DNA of 44,088 nt from CAYPZL01 sp964415045. Its GTDB lineage: Bacteria > Planctomycetota > Phycisphaerae > Sedimentisphaerales > Anaerobacaceae. The stretch is taken from contig CAYPZL010000021.1 in assembly GCA_964415045.1 (NCBI GenBank), forward strand, positions 1 to 44,088. Direction: 5' to 3'. Position 1 is the stretch's first letter, and each line of letters begins with the position of its first letter. This document shows positions 32,227-40,229 of the stretch, piece after piece. The position numbers and the translations under genes are program-made. Under the pieces are notes generated by a model. That model did not search any database, had not been told where the DNA came from, and saw nothing but the letters and a program-made list of their open reading frames with translations.

Positions 32227-32610
32227 CTATCCGAGCAACTGCTTGAAAACGAGCTGGAAAACCAGATCCGTGGTTCCCAGCAGCACCGCCATCCCGATCA
32301 CGACGACGATCACGATCACCGTCGAAACGGCGATTTCCTTCCGGCTCGACCAGTTGACCTTCTTCAATTCGCCCTCCGCCGCGATCAGAAAGTTCGCCAG
32401 CGACGCCTTGTTCAGCAGCCAGAAAATCACTACCGCGAACGCCACAAACACCCCAACCGGGACCATGGTCACGATCCACAGGTTCAGATCGCTGGCTCCC
32501 AGCTTCTCATACAGACGCCAACACCCCAGGGCCACGATAATGGCCACGGAAAAACCACTACACAGCCGCGTGTATTTTCCCTGTCCGGGTTTGTATATGT
32601 GCATTCGCAT
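32227..32610 (-). CDS. secE: Preprotein translocase subunit SecE
   Basis: About 127 residues. SecE clamps SecY in the inner membrane. Three hydrophobic segments are visible: GFSVAIIVALGCW, IVTMVPVGVFVAFAVVIFWLL, and a C-terminal segment after the conserved amphipathic part ELKKVNWSSRKEIAVST. This is the three-helix form, as in E. coli, rather than the minimal single-helix form. ATG codons at 32610 and 32604 are both possible; longer in-frame starts run into tRNA-Trp. It lies between tRNA-Trp and nusG. Confidence 0.92.
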   Translation of the reverse strand: MRMHIYKPGQGKYTRLCSGFSVAIIVALGCWRLYEKLGASDLNLWIVTMVPVGVFVAFAVVIFWLLNKASLANFLIAAEGELKKVNWSSRKEIAVSTVIVIVVVIGMAVLLGTTDLVFQLVFKQLLG

Positions 32611-32672
32611 AGCCTGTGGTCCCGTCCAAATCACTACCCTGACGCGGCAGCACCTGTCCGCCCCGTCACCAT

Positions 32673-32746
32673 CAGGCCAGGAGGGAATCGAACCCCCAAC
32701 CTTCGGTTTTGGAGACCGACGCTCTGCCAAATTGAGCTACTGGCCT
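32673..32746 (-). tRNA. tRNA-Trp (CCA)
   Basis: A full cloverleaf on the minus strand. The acceptor is AGGCCAG/CTGGCCT, and the D-arm carries TAGCTCAATTTGGCAGAGC. The anticodon loop CTCCAAA gives CCA and the T-loop is TTCGATT. The discriminator is G73, usual for bacterial tRNA-Trp, and CCA is not encoded. A tRNA-Trp just upstream of secE-nusG is known from several bacterial lineages. It lies 62 bp before secE and 34 bp after rpmG. Confidence 0.95.
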
Positions 32747-32780
32747 ATCTGCCTTCATACTTCCGACGTACCCGCACGGA

Positions 32781-32954
32781 TCACTTGCGTCTGATCTTGT
32801 GATCCGTGTGCTTTCGTTCACTTCTACAGAATTTCTTGAGCGACAGCTTTGGCGTGCCTTCGGCCACACTCACGTTGGTCCGATAGTTCCTTTGCCCGCA
32901 CTCTTTGCACTCAAGCCAGACATACTCTCGTTTACTTTTCTTCTTTTTGGCCAT
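32781..32954 (-). CDS. rpmG: 50S ribosomal protein L33
   Basis: A 57-residue L33 starting MAKKKKSKREYVWLECKECG, chosen over a longer non-family frame. L33 sits near the E site. Zinc-binding L33 has CxxC...CxxC; here the first pair CKEC is intact but the second reads CRSE, leaving three cysteines. The rest (KFCRSERKHTDHKIRRK) is typical. This may be a partly degenerate or altered zinc site. It lies 80 bp after tuf and 34 bp before tRNA-Trp. Confidence 0.95.
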   Translation of the reverse strand: MAKKKKSKREYVWLECKECGQRNYRTNVSVAEGTPKLSLKKFCRSERKHTDHKIRRK

Positions 32955-33034
32955 GAAAATATATCCCTGCGCACCCGGGGGACGTTGGAGGCCCTGACGG
33001 CTTCCCAACGCCCCGGCACGTCCCGACAACGGGA

Positions 33035-34249
33035 TCACTCAATGATCTTCGTCACCACGCCGGCACCGACGGTCCGACCGCCCTCACGGATGGCGAAGCG
33101 AAGTCCGTCTTCCATGGCAATCGGCGCGATGATCTCGACCTCCATGGTGATGTTGTCGCCGGGCATGCACATCTCCGCCGGCTTGCCGTCGGCACTCATC
33201 AATCCCAGCATCGACCCGGTAACGTCCGTTGTTCTGAAGTAGAACTGGGGTTTGTATCCGGGGAAGAACGGCGTATGGCGACCGCCTTCCTCTTTCGTCA
33301 GGACGTACACTTCCGCGTGAAACTTGGTGTGCGGCGTGATGCTGCCGGGAGCCGCGACGACCTGACCGCGCTCCAGGTCCTTCTTCTCCACGCCCCGCAG
33401 CAGAATCCCGATGTTGTCGCCGGCCTGACCTTCGTCCAGCGTCTTGTTGAACATTTCCACGCCCGTGACCACCGTCTTGCGGATTTCCTTGGACAGGCCG
33501 ACGACTTCCACGTTGTCGCCGACGTGCACGCGCCCGCGATCCACACGACCCGTGCCCACCGTGCCACGGCCCTTGATGCTGAAAACGTCTTCCACCGGCA
33601 TCAAAAACGGCTTGTCCACGTCACGCTCGGGCAGCGGGAAGTAGTCGTCCACCGCCGCCATCAACTCGTCGATACTCTTGCAGGCCTCATCGTCCTTGCC
33701 TTCGGACTCCATCGCTTGCAGAGCCGAGCCCTTGATGATCGGAATCTCATCGCCCGGAAACTCATACTTACTCAGCAGCTCGCGGACTTCAAGCTCCACG
33801 AGATCCAGCAGCTCCGGATCATCGACCTGGTCCACCTTGTTCAGGTACACCACGATGCTCGGAACGTTCACCTGGCGGGCCAGAAGGATGTGCTCGCGCG
33901 TCTGAGGCATCGGCCCGTCGCTGGCGGCCACCACCAGGATGGCGCCGTCCATCTGGGCCGCCCCGGTAATCATGTTCTTGATGTAGTCGGCGTGCCCCGG
34001 GCAATCGACGTGGGCGTAGTGACGATTCTCCGTCTCGTACTCCACGTGAGCAGTGTTGATGGTGATACCACGCTCCTTCTCTTCGGGAGCGTTGTCGATC
34101 TCCTCAAACTTCTTGACGTTGCCCGCCCCGGCCTTCTGTGCCAAACGCATGGTGATGGCCGCGGTCAGAGTCGTCTTGCCGTGGTCGATATGACCGATCG
34201 TCCCGATGTTAATATGTGGTTTGGTCCGCTCAAATACTGCCTTAGCCAT
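33035..34249 (-). CDS. tuf: Translation elongation factor Tu
   Basis: A 404-residue GTPase that delivers aminoacyl-tRNA to the ribosomal A site. The P-loop reads GHIDHGKTT (Ile in place of the usual Val). RGITINTAHVEYET covers switch I, DCPGHADY is switch II, and NKVDQVDD and GSALQA are the guanine-recognition motifs. Domains II and III follow, ending VTKIIE. Length is standard. It is not next to fusA as in many str operons. Instead it follows tRNA-Thr, like tufB of E. coli. The only tuf copy in this window. Confidence 0.97.
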   Translation of the reverse strand: MAKAVFERTKPHINIGTIGHIDHGKTTLTAAITMRLAQKAGAGNVKKFEEIDNAPEEKERGITINTAHVEYETENRHYAHVDCPGHADYIKNMITGAAQMDGAILVVAASDGPMPQTREHILLARQVNVPSIVVYLNKVDQVDDPELLDLVELEVRELLSKYEFPGDEIPIIKGSALQAMESEGKDDEACKSIDELMAAVDDYFPLPERDVDKPFLMPVEDVFSIKGRGTVGTGRVDRGRVHVGDNVEVVGLSKEIRKTVVTGVEMFNKTLDEGQAGDNIGILLRGVEKKDLERGQVVAAPGSITPHTKFHAEVYVLTKEEGGRHTPFFPGYKPQFYFRTTDVTGSMLGLMSADGKPAEMCMPGDNITMEVEIIAPIAMEDGLRFAIREGGRTVGAGVVTKIIE

Positions 34250-34405
34250 CTTAACTTAAACCTCCAATACGCTTGGTTAGCAGTTATTTGCCTGAAAAAT
34301 GCTCCAATTCTCTTGCCCAACGCTTTGCTGGTCTGCGACTCTCCTGCCGCCGCCTGAGTCCTTTCGTATTCACGCAAGCGTGCTTCGCTTGGCCTAATTA
34401 CATTT

Positions 34406-34478
<73 letters not shown>

Positions 34479-34794
34479 GACGCCATGTTGCGCCGCGCCC
34501 GGGGCCGCAACGACGACACCTGCCCGTGGACGCTGCACAATAGCACTTACAGATAGAGACAAACCCTGCCCTTCGCACTCTTGCCGTGCGCTGAAAACAA
34601 GGTTCACAATCTAACGGACGTATGTACTAATAGTAAACCAGTGACTATAAACCAGTAGCCCCCTTGCTGCAATGAGAAAAATGGAAAAAATGAAAAAAAC
34701 TAAGTGCCGACACACCTTCCGGCCGGCCACCCCATCGTTGTGCCCGTCTGGCCCCGCCCCGGGCGGGTCCCCGACGACGACGCACCGTCGAGAA
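34479..34794. other. Intergenic region between the exported repeat protein and tRNA-Thr
   Basis: No gene is seen in these 316 bp. It holds the tRNA-Thr/tuf promoter (34644-34672) and an A/T-rich tract upstream of it (34673-34699). On the minus strand GCCG/CGGC near 34705-34730 followed by a T-rich run could be a weak terminator for the upstream gene, but the stem is short. Confidence 0.6.
34644..34699 (-). promoter_or_regulatory. Promoter with UP-like tract for tRNA-Thr-tuf operon
   Basis: On the minus strand TTGCAG (34667-34672), 17 nt, then TATAGT (34644-34649) form a good sigma-70 promoter. Immediately upstream (34673-34699) is a T/A-rich tract with three CATTTTT-type blocks, the composition expected of an UP element contacted by the alpha subunit. 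It would start RNA about 160 nt before tRNA-Thr. A stable-RNA-like promoter at this position fits the need for high tuf expression. Confidence 0.75.
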
Positions 34795-37065
34795 TCAATT
34801 GTTCGTCTGTTTCACCTCGTCGGGCTTCCGGGCCTTCGCCACCGGCTTGCTCCAATCCTGGACCAGCTTTCGCCAAACGGGCCGCGACTCCGGCTGCGGC
34901 ACCTTTATCTCCGTCAGCCGTTCGAGCAGTGCGTTCGGATCGGCCCCGGCCGGCGGCTCCTTCAGAAATCCATCGAGCGATTTTACCATGGGGCCGTCAG
35001 CGCGTAAATCCCTTTTCAGCAGGTAGTTCTGAATGATTTCGCCGACCAGCTCGAAATTTGGCCATTGCAGACAGACGGCCAGACGATCCAACATCAACCC
35101 GTCTTTCTCCGCCTGATCGGTGGTTTCCTTTTCCAGCATGTCCAGGTATTGGACGGCCTGCTTGTAGCTCCCGTTGGCCGCGTGCAACTCGGCCAGCGCC
35201 TTCCGTGCGTCTTTGAGCAGGGCCGCCTCGTTCTCGGCCTGGGCCTTCTGTTCCACCATCGCCAGGAAAGACAGCTTCTGTTCGGCGGGAAGCTTCTCGG
35301 GCGGCAAAGCCTTGACCGGGTCCATCCACTGCCGCATCACGTCCACCCCCGAGCGTCTGAATATCTTGAGCATAGCCTGCCAGGCGGGCTCGCTTTCCCC
35401 GGCCAGACCGATCTTCTTGGCCAGCCAGTCAAGATCCTCCGGCGTCCCCACCTCGCCGGCCAGATCGACCAGCTTGGCCCGGATCGACGCGCTGCGGTCG
35501 TTGGCCAGGTCCTTCTTGGCCCGTTTCAGGGCCGCGGCTTTGTCAATATTGATGAAACCCTCAACGGCGGCCTGGCGAACCGTGTCCGCCTCCTTCTTCA
35601 GCGCCTGCTCGAACAACGGGCTGTACATCGCGATCGCCTGGGAACGGCAAACGCTCCGCTGGGCACAGAGCCCCGCCATGGCGTTGAGCAGTTCGCCCTG
35701 GAGGCTCTGGTCGGCCCCGCCGCCGGCCTCGGCCTGACGATACCTCTCGGCCAGCGCCTTGAGGTACTTATCCACCTCGTCGGGCGTCAATCCATCCTGC
35801 TCGAGGAGCTTGCGAATCACATCGGCGCCGCTCCGCGCCCTGACGGCAACGGGCTCCTTCAGGAACCGCACGGCCCACTCCAGCGTCTGCTTTCGCACCT
35901 CATCAGGGACCTTCACGTCGGAGGTCGGCAGGGAGGCAAAGTAACAGGCCCCTCCCAGCGCCACGAACAGCTCCTGCTTGACCGCCGCATCCGTCTCGAT
36001 TTCCAATTGTCCCAGCAGACGCTGGGCCGAGTTCAACTCCCACATCAGCGCCAGAAGCTGCGCCGTCTTGAGCCGCACCTGCCGGTTCTTGTTCGATACC
36101 AGATCCAGCAGCGTGGCTTTCAACGCATCGGAGAGCTTGGGTTTGCCTGTGCCCTTTTTCAATTCCTCCAGCCGGTCGAGGGCCCAGAGCTTGATCGCCG
36201 GCTCGCCGGCCTTGAGACGCTCGGCCAGAAAGTCGCTGCGGGCCGCCTCGTCGCCAAACGAGTCGTACCGGTCGCGAAGCGAGGCAAAATAATACTGCTG
36301 CCACGAGCCCAGCTCGGCGCGGAGTTCGCGAATGTCGGCCTCGCTGCGGACCAGCCGCTTGCGCAGGTACGCTTCGGGCCCCTGCTGCTGAAGCTCGCTG
36401 ATGGCCTGGCGTCGTCCTTCCGCATCTTGCCCAACCGATATACCCAGCGAAGTCAGTGCGTTCTTCGCTGCCTGCCCCAGAGTGCCGTCGGGGCTGTCGA
36501 GCAAACTGATCAGCTTCAAGGCCGCTCTCTTGTCCGGATGCAACTGCAGGGCGTACACGGCGTTCGACCGGATCGTGGCGGGGAGCTGGCCGTCATCGAC
36601 GATCTTCTCCAACTCGCTCTGCACCTGATCGTAGGAGAACATCAGCGTCGCTTCCGCCGCCAGCGTGGCGATGTTGCCGTCCTCGGATGTCCGAAGCACG
36701 CCGATCAGAGGCAGGAGAAAATCCTCGGCGTTCTTGAGCTGCCGGGGGTCGGTACGCGAGGCGTCCAGGGCCTTGCAGACCGCCGCCCGTGCGGTGGCGT
36801 TGTCCGATTGCGTCAGCGCCTCGATAACCAGCTCCCGGGCGGCCGGGGCCTCCTTGAACAGCAGGACCGTCGCGGCGCTGACCCGCGTGGCAAAATCCTT
36901 GTTATTGAGCAGGTGATCCCGAAACAGGGCCAGTTCCTGGTCGATCTCCGCGCTGCGGGTCTCCTCCTGGGCCGGCGGCGCCGCGTTCTCCATCGTCGGC
37001 GCCGCGCAGACCCATGCCCCAAGCAGAAAAACCGCAAGAAGGACATAACAGCGTGGAGTACTCAT
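34795..37065 (-). CDS. Exported alpha-helical (HEAT-like) repeat protein
   Basis: 756 residues with a signal peptide (MSTPRCYVLLAVFLLGAWVCAAP), so probably exported. Most of the protein is predicted helical and built of degenerate 30-40 residue units, with sequences such as FATRVSAATVLLFKEAPAAR, IRSNAVYALQLHPDKRAALK and VRLKTAQLLALMWELNSAQR. This resembles HEAT/ARM repeats in the first two thirds; the C-terminal part has TPR-like helices (ARKALAELHAANGSYKQAVQ). No catalytic motif is seen. The ATG at 37065 has GAGGGT 7 nt upstream; an earlier start at 37110 would bury the signal peptide. It probably acts as a protein-binding scaffold; the function is unknown. Confidence 0.8.
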   Translation of the reverse strand: MSTPRCYVLLAVFLLGAWVCAAPTMENAAPPAQEETRSAEIDQELALFRDHLLNNKDFATRVSAATVLLFKEAPAARELVIEALTQSDNATARAAVCKALDASRTDPRQLKNAEDFLLPLIGVLRTSEDGNIATLAAEATLMFSYDQVQSELEKIVDDGQLPATIRSNAVYALQLHPDKRAALKLISLLDSPDGTLGQAAKNALTSLGISVGQDAEGRRQAISELQQQGPEAYLRKRLVRSEADIRELRAELGSWQQYYFASLRDRYDSFGDEAARSDFLAERLKAGEPAIKLWALDRLEELKKGTGKPKLSDALKATLLDLVSNKNRQVRLKTAQLLALMWELNSAQRLLGQLEIETDAAVKQELFVALGGACYFASLPTSDVKVPDEVRKQTLEWAVRFLKEPVAVRARSGADVIRKLLEQDGLTPDEVDKYLKALAERYRQAEAGGGADQSLQGELLNAMAGLCAQRSVCRSQAIAMYSPLFEQALKKEADTVRQAAVEGFINIDKAAALKRAKKDLANDRSASIRAKLVDLAGEVGTPEDLDWLAKKIGLAGESEPAWQAMLKIFRRSGVDVMRQWMDPVKALPPEKLPAEQKLSFLAMVEQKAQAENEAALLKDARKALAELHAANGSYKQAVQYLDMLEKETTDQAEKDGLMLDRLAVCLQWPNFELVGEIIQNYLLKRDLRADGPMVKSLDGFLKEPPAGADPNALLERLTEIKVPQPESRPVWRKLVQDWSKPVAKARKPDEVKQTNN

Positions 37066-37108
37066 TCGGATAACCCTCAGCGGACCCCTACCGACTAATT
37101 CAACAGAC

Positions 37109-37138
37109 ATCCTAATGCAACGACAGCGGGAAAGTCAA
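37109..37138 (-). promoter_or_regulatory. Promoter for the exported repeat protein
   Basis: TTGACT (37133-37138), 18 nt, then TAGGAT (37109-37114) on the minus strand, about 45 nt before the chosen ATG. The -35 matches five of six consensus bases and the -10 four of six. It shows that the gene can be transcribed separately from the recombinase gene upstream. Confidence 0.6.
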
Positions 37139-37245
37139 TCCTCTTACGGCGATTTTTGGCACTTCCGGCGGATTTTGCACGAGAAACTCGTATGCTTCTG
37201 CGGTCAACTCGTCCCATCCGTCTGTCTCCTGCCAGTTCAGCGCCC

Positions 37246-38139
37246 TTACGGTCTTGGATGATATTTCTTGTGGATCTTCCTGAGCCTCTCATGGTCAACG
37301 TGGGTATAGATTTGTGTTGTGCCTATATCGGCATGTCCGAGCATCTCCTGCACGCTCCTCAAATCGGCTCCTCCGCTGAGCAGGTGCGTCGCGAAACAGT
37401 GCCTCAACGTATGAACGGTGAGTCTGCGGTCCATCCCTGCACGGACGGCATATTTCTTGACCAGTCTCCATATTTCAATACGCGTCAGGGGCCGGCCGGT
37501 TCGTGACAGCAGCAGGGAGGCGTCGCTGGCGGGCCGGACCAGCCGGGGCCGAAGATCCTGCAGATAGGCCTGGCAAGCCGCGATCGCCGCCCGCCCGACG
37601 GGGATGACGCGCTCCTTGTTGCCCTTGCCCAGACACCGCAGGTAGCCGATGTCGAAATTCAGGTCCGTCGTCTTGAGCCCGGCCAGCTCGCTGGCCCGCA
37701 GCCCCGTGGCGTAGAGCAGCTCGAGCATCGCCTTGTCCCGCAGATAGTACGGCTCCTCCGCCGACGGCGCCTCCAGCAGCTTCATCACCTGCCGCTTGTT
37801 GCACACGATCGGCAGACGCTGCCAGGTCTTGGGCGTCTCCAGGATATTGGCGCCGTCGTCGGCGATCAGGCCGCGGAGCTTGGCGAATCGCAGGAACATC
37901 CGAATGGCCACGAGGGCCCGCCGGGCGGAATTCTCGCTCTTGGGCCCTTGCGCGACCTCGCAGAGATACTTCTGCACCCAACGCGGTGTGACTTCTTTGA
38001 TCTCGTCGATCCGCTGGACTTCACAAAATTCAAGGAAATCCCTCAGGTCCCGCCCGTACGCCAGAACCGTATTCTCGGCCAGGCCCGCCTCCACCACGAG
38101 ATAATCGAGGAATTCGACCGCGGGCCCGCCCAACGGCAT
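37246..38139 (-). CDS. Tyrosine recombinase, XerC/XerD type
   Basis: A 297-residue site-specific recombinase. The N-terminal SAM-like core-binding domain begins FLDYLVVEAGLAENTVLAYG. The catalytic domain has R148 (GLRASELAGL), K172 (GKGNKERVIP), H243 and R246 (HTLRH), H269 (LGHADIG) and the nucleophile Y278 (TQIYTHVD). All residues needed for strand exchange are present. Xer proteins resolve chromosome dimers at dif; some act as integrases. Full length and close similarity to XerD style favour the housekeeping type, but no dif-like site or integrated element is seen. The ATG at 38139 gives the family length; ATGs at 38184 and 38289 are in frame. Confidence 0.9.
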   Translation of the reverse strand: MPLGGPAVEFLDYLVVEAGLAENTVLAYGRDLRDFLEFCEVQRIDEIKEVTPRWVQKYLCEVAQGPKSENSARRALVAIRMFLRFAKLRGLIADDGANILETPKTWQRLPIVCNKRQVMKLLEAPSAEEPYYLRDKAMLELLYATGLRASELAGLKTTDLNFDIGYLRCLGKGNKERVIPVGRAAIAACQAYLQDLRPRLVRPASDASLLLSRTGRPLTRIEIWRLVKKYAVRAGMDRRLTVHTLRHCFATHLLSGGADLRSVQEMLGHADIGTTQIYTHVDHERLRKIHKKYHPRP

Positions 38140-38282
38140 GGAGCGAAGCTCCCAAATCACCGATTGTCTCTGCGCCAGCGACATTACGTACCACTCGCTC
38201 GAATCAAAAAAGCCGGTCCATACCCCAAACATCGGCTCAAAAACAGGGGCGTCTTTAAGAAATGGCCTCTCGCCGCGCAGCA

Positions 38283-38318
38283 AAGGCAAAGGCCGGCGGC
38301 TGAAGTGCCCCGCCGGCC
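38283..38318 (-). terminator. Probable intrinsic terminator of the PD40/LamG gene
   Basis: On the minus strand GGCCGGCGG (38310-38318) pairs perfectly with CCGCCGGCC (38291-38299) around a 10-nt loop, and is followed by TTTGCCTTTG. The T-run is interrupted, so efficiency is uncertain. It lies about 70 bp after the stop codon of the LamG gene and before the recombinase start at 38139, which also argues against the long recombinase start at 38289. Confidence 0.55.
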
Positions 38319-38326
38319 CTTGTTCG

Positions 38327-38393
38327 CGTAGGGGCCCCGGCGTACCGGGGGGTGTGCCCGGTCATAGGGTAGCCACAGGGGGCTACCCCTACG
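38327..38393. repeat. Compact palindromic element (REP/MITE-like)
   Basis: A 67-bp unit bounded by CGTAGGGG (38327-38334) and CCCCTACG (38386-38393). It contains CCCCGG-CGTA-CCGGGG (38335-38350) and GGGTAGCC-ACAGGG-GGCTACCC (38367-38388). Its right arm overlaps the end of the PD40/LamG gene and supplies the TAG stop codon (38389-38391). Nested palindromes without coding capacity are typical of mobile extragenic repeats. Other copies were not seen in this window. Confidence 0.6.
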
Positions 38394-40065
38394 GCCCAAC
38401 CGCCCGGTCGTAGATACGGACGTCGTCGATCAGGCCGGTGAAGAAGGTGTTGGGGGCCATCAGCTTGCCGCAGCCGATGTTCAGGTCGCCGTAGCATTCG
38501 GCCAAACCAACATCTTCTCTTTCGGCGACAAGAACGTCGTCTACATAGAGCCTGCGATAGGCGCCATCCCAGGTGAAGGCGATGCGATGCCAGTCGCCGT
38601 CGGTGATGATCGTATCCGAAACGAGTGGCGGTAGGGGATTGCGAGCGGAAGGAGCTAAACCGGTCGCGAGAGTTCCCTCCAATGCATCAGCCGTCAGCCA
38701 GTCACTGCCGCCGGTCTGCGACACGACAACCTGCCCGGCAATACCGCCCCTAATCCAGGCCAGAACGCTGAAGGGGCCCTCCGACGGACTCAGGATTTGA
38801 TCCGCAGCAATATACGTGCCCCCGTCAAACTCCAATGCGCCGTTCACCTGGCCGCCGGCAGGTTGCCATAAAGGCGTACCAATCACCGTACCGTCGTTGT
38901 CTCCTGCACTGTCAGAGGCGATTATGCCCTCCGTTTCGTCGAAGGCCCAGTGGGCAATAAGGGTCGGGTCGATGACCGTCGGACCTGTGAATCCAGCCAG
39001 GGCGATCACGTCCTGTAGGTCCACAATACCATCCCCCCAGGGCATCAGGCCAATATCACACAGGGAGTCATCCGTACCCCAGCGGTCCGCCAGTGTAAGG
39101 ACCTCTTCGCCTTCGACCCTACCGTCGCCATTGAAGTCAACGACCGGCTGGATTGACACCTGCCAGAGGTCCGAGCCGCCGTTCCCGCCAGGGCGGGGAT
39201 CGGTGTGATAGTCGGAGAAATAGAGCGTCCGGCCGTCGCCTGGAATACTCGGGCCATCCTCGTGGTAGGCAGTGTTGATGCTCGGACCCAGGTTGATCGG
39301 CTCGCCCCAGGCGGCGTCCTTCGTCGCGCGGCTTGTCAGCCAGAGATCTTCACCGCCGTACCCATCCGCCCGAGGGGAGCCGAAGAAGAGCAGCAAGCCG
39401 TCGGCCGAAATGCTTGGGCCGCGATCCCAAGCCGGGCCATTAACAGTCGAGCCGAGGTTCACGGGACTGCTCCAAGGCTCACCTTTCGTCGGACGCTGAC
39501 TAACCCAGAGATCTTCACCGCCGTACCCACCCGGCCGAGTGGACTTGAAGTATAGCTCCAGTCCATCACTGGAAATGCTCGGGCCCCCATCGCGTGACGA
39601 ACTGTTGACAAACGGCCTGAGATTCACCGGCTCGCCCCACGGTTCGTCTGTTGTTGCGCGAACCGTTACCAGTATGTCTGTGCCACCGTGGCCCCCGGGC
39701 CGATTGGCCTCGAAATACAGTTCCAATCCGTCGGCCGAGATGCAGGGAGCCCAATCCTCGCCACTGCTGTTGACGACCGGGCCGAGATTTGCCGGTTCTT
39801 CCCAAGGATCGTGGGTTGTTTCGCGTCTCGCAACCCAAATGTCCCAGTCACCTACGCCGCCGGGGCGCCTCGACATAAAGTAGAGTTCCAATCCGTCAGC
39901 TGAAATGCACGGGAGCTGGTCGTCGTACTCGCTGTTTGCTACAGGCCCCAAATTCACGGGGTCGCCAAACGTGAAATCTGCATTGGCAGTCCCTGCGCAT
40001 GCCATGATGCTCACGATAACCTCCAACCACACCGTTGGCACTGCGTAATTGCTTTGTCGTTTCAT
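38389..40065 (-). CDS. Secreted PD40-repeat / dockerin-like / LamG protein
   Basis: 558 residues with an N-terminal hydrophobic signal ending near ACAGTANA. Five repeats of about 55 residues (roughly 34-306) share the pattern SADGLELYF...RPGG.GG.DLW, typical of PD40 (WD40-like) beta-propeller blades. A dockerin-like segment follows (about 308-358) with two calcium-loop-like motifs, DFNGDGRVEGEE and WGDGIVDLQDVIAL. Residues about 370-555 form a LamG/concanavalin-like domain (IAHWAFDETEG ... GLIDDVRIYDRAV). It is likely exported and may bind carbohydrate or protein; no catalytic motif is seen. It ends abruptly inside a palindromic element and may have lost a few residues. AGGA lies 8 nt before the ATG. 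Confidence 0.85.
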   Translation of the reverse strand: MKRQSNYAVPTVWLEVIVSIMACAGTANADFTFGDPVNLGPVANSEYDDQLPCISADGLELYFMSRRPGGVGDWDIWVARRETTHDPWEEPANLGPVVNSSGEDWAPCISADGLELYFEANRPGGHGGTDILVTVRATTDEPWGEPVNLRPFVNSSSRDGGPSISSDGLELYFKSTRPGGYGGEDLWVSQRPTKGEPWSSPVNLGSTVNGPAWDRGPSISADGLLLFFGSPRADGYGGEDLWLTSRATKDAAWGEPINLGPSINTAYHEDGPSIPGDGRTLYFSDYHTDPRPGGNGGSDLWQVSIQPVVDFNGDGRVEGEEVLTLADRWGTDDSLCDIGLMPWGDGIVDLQDVIALAGFTGPTVIDPTLIAHWAFDETEGIIASDSAGDNDGTVIGTPLWQPAGGQVNGALEFDGGTYIAADQILSPSEGPFSVLAWIRGGIAGQVVVSQTGGSDWLTADALEGTLATGLAPSARNPLPPLVSDTIITDGDWHRIAFTWDGAYRRLYVDDVLVAEREDVGLAECYGDLNIGCGKLMAPNTFFTGLIDDVRIYDRAVGP

Positions 40066-40229
40066 TGTTCGATCCTTTCAAAGAGGTTTCCGTTGTCTCC
40101 GTAGGCTTCTTGGGAAGACCCGGCCGATCTTGCGCGAAATTCTGGATTTTCTTGCCATCTGTTGGTAAATTCTTGATAGGAAGATGCTTGCTGCAGCACC
40201 TTCTGGAGGTCATCAGTGGGCGGTCAGGC

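Noticed and set aside
37246..38289. Integrase of a mobile element
   Set aside because: The recombinase looks like a housekeeping Xer protein, and no attachment sites, tRNA disruption or phage genes are nearby; not excluded, but unsupported.
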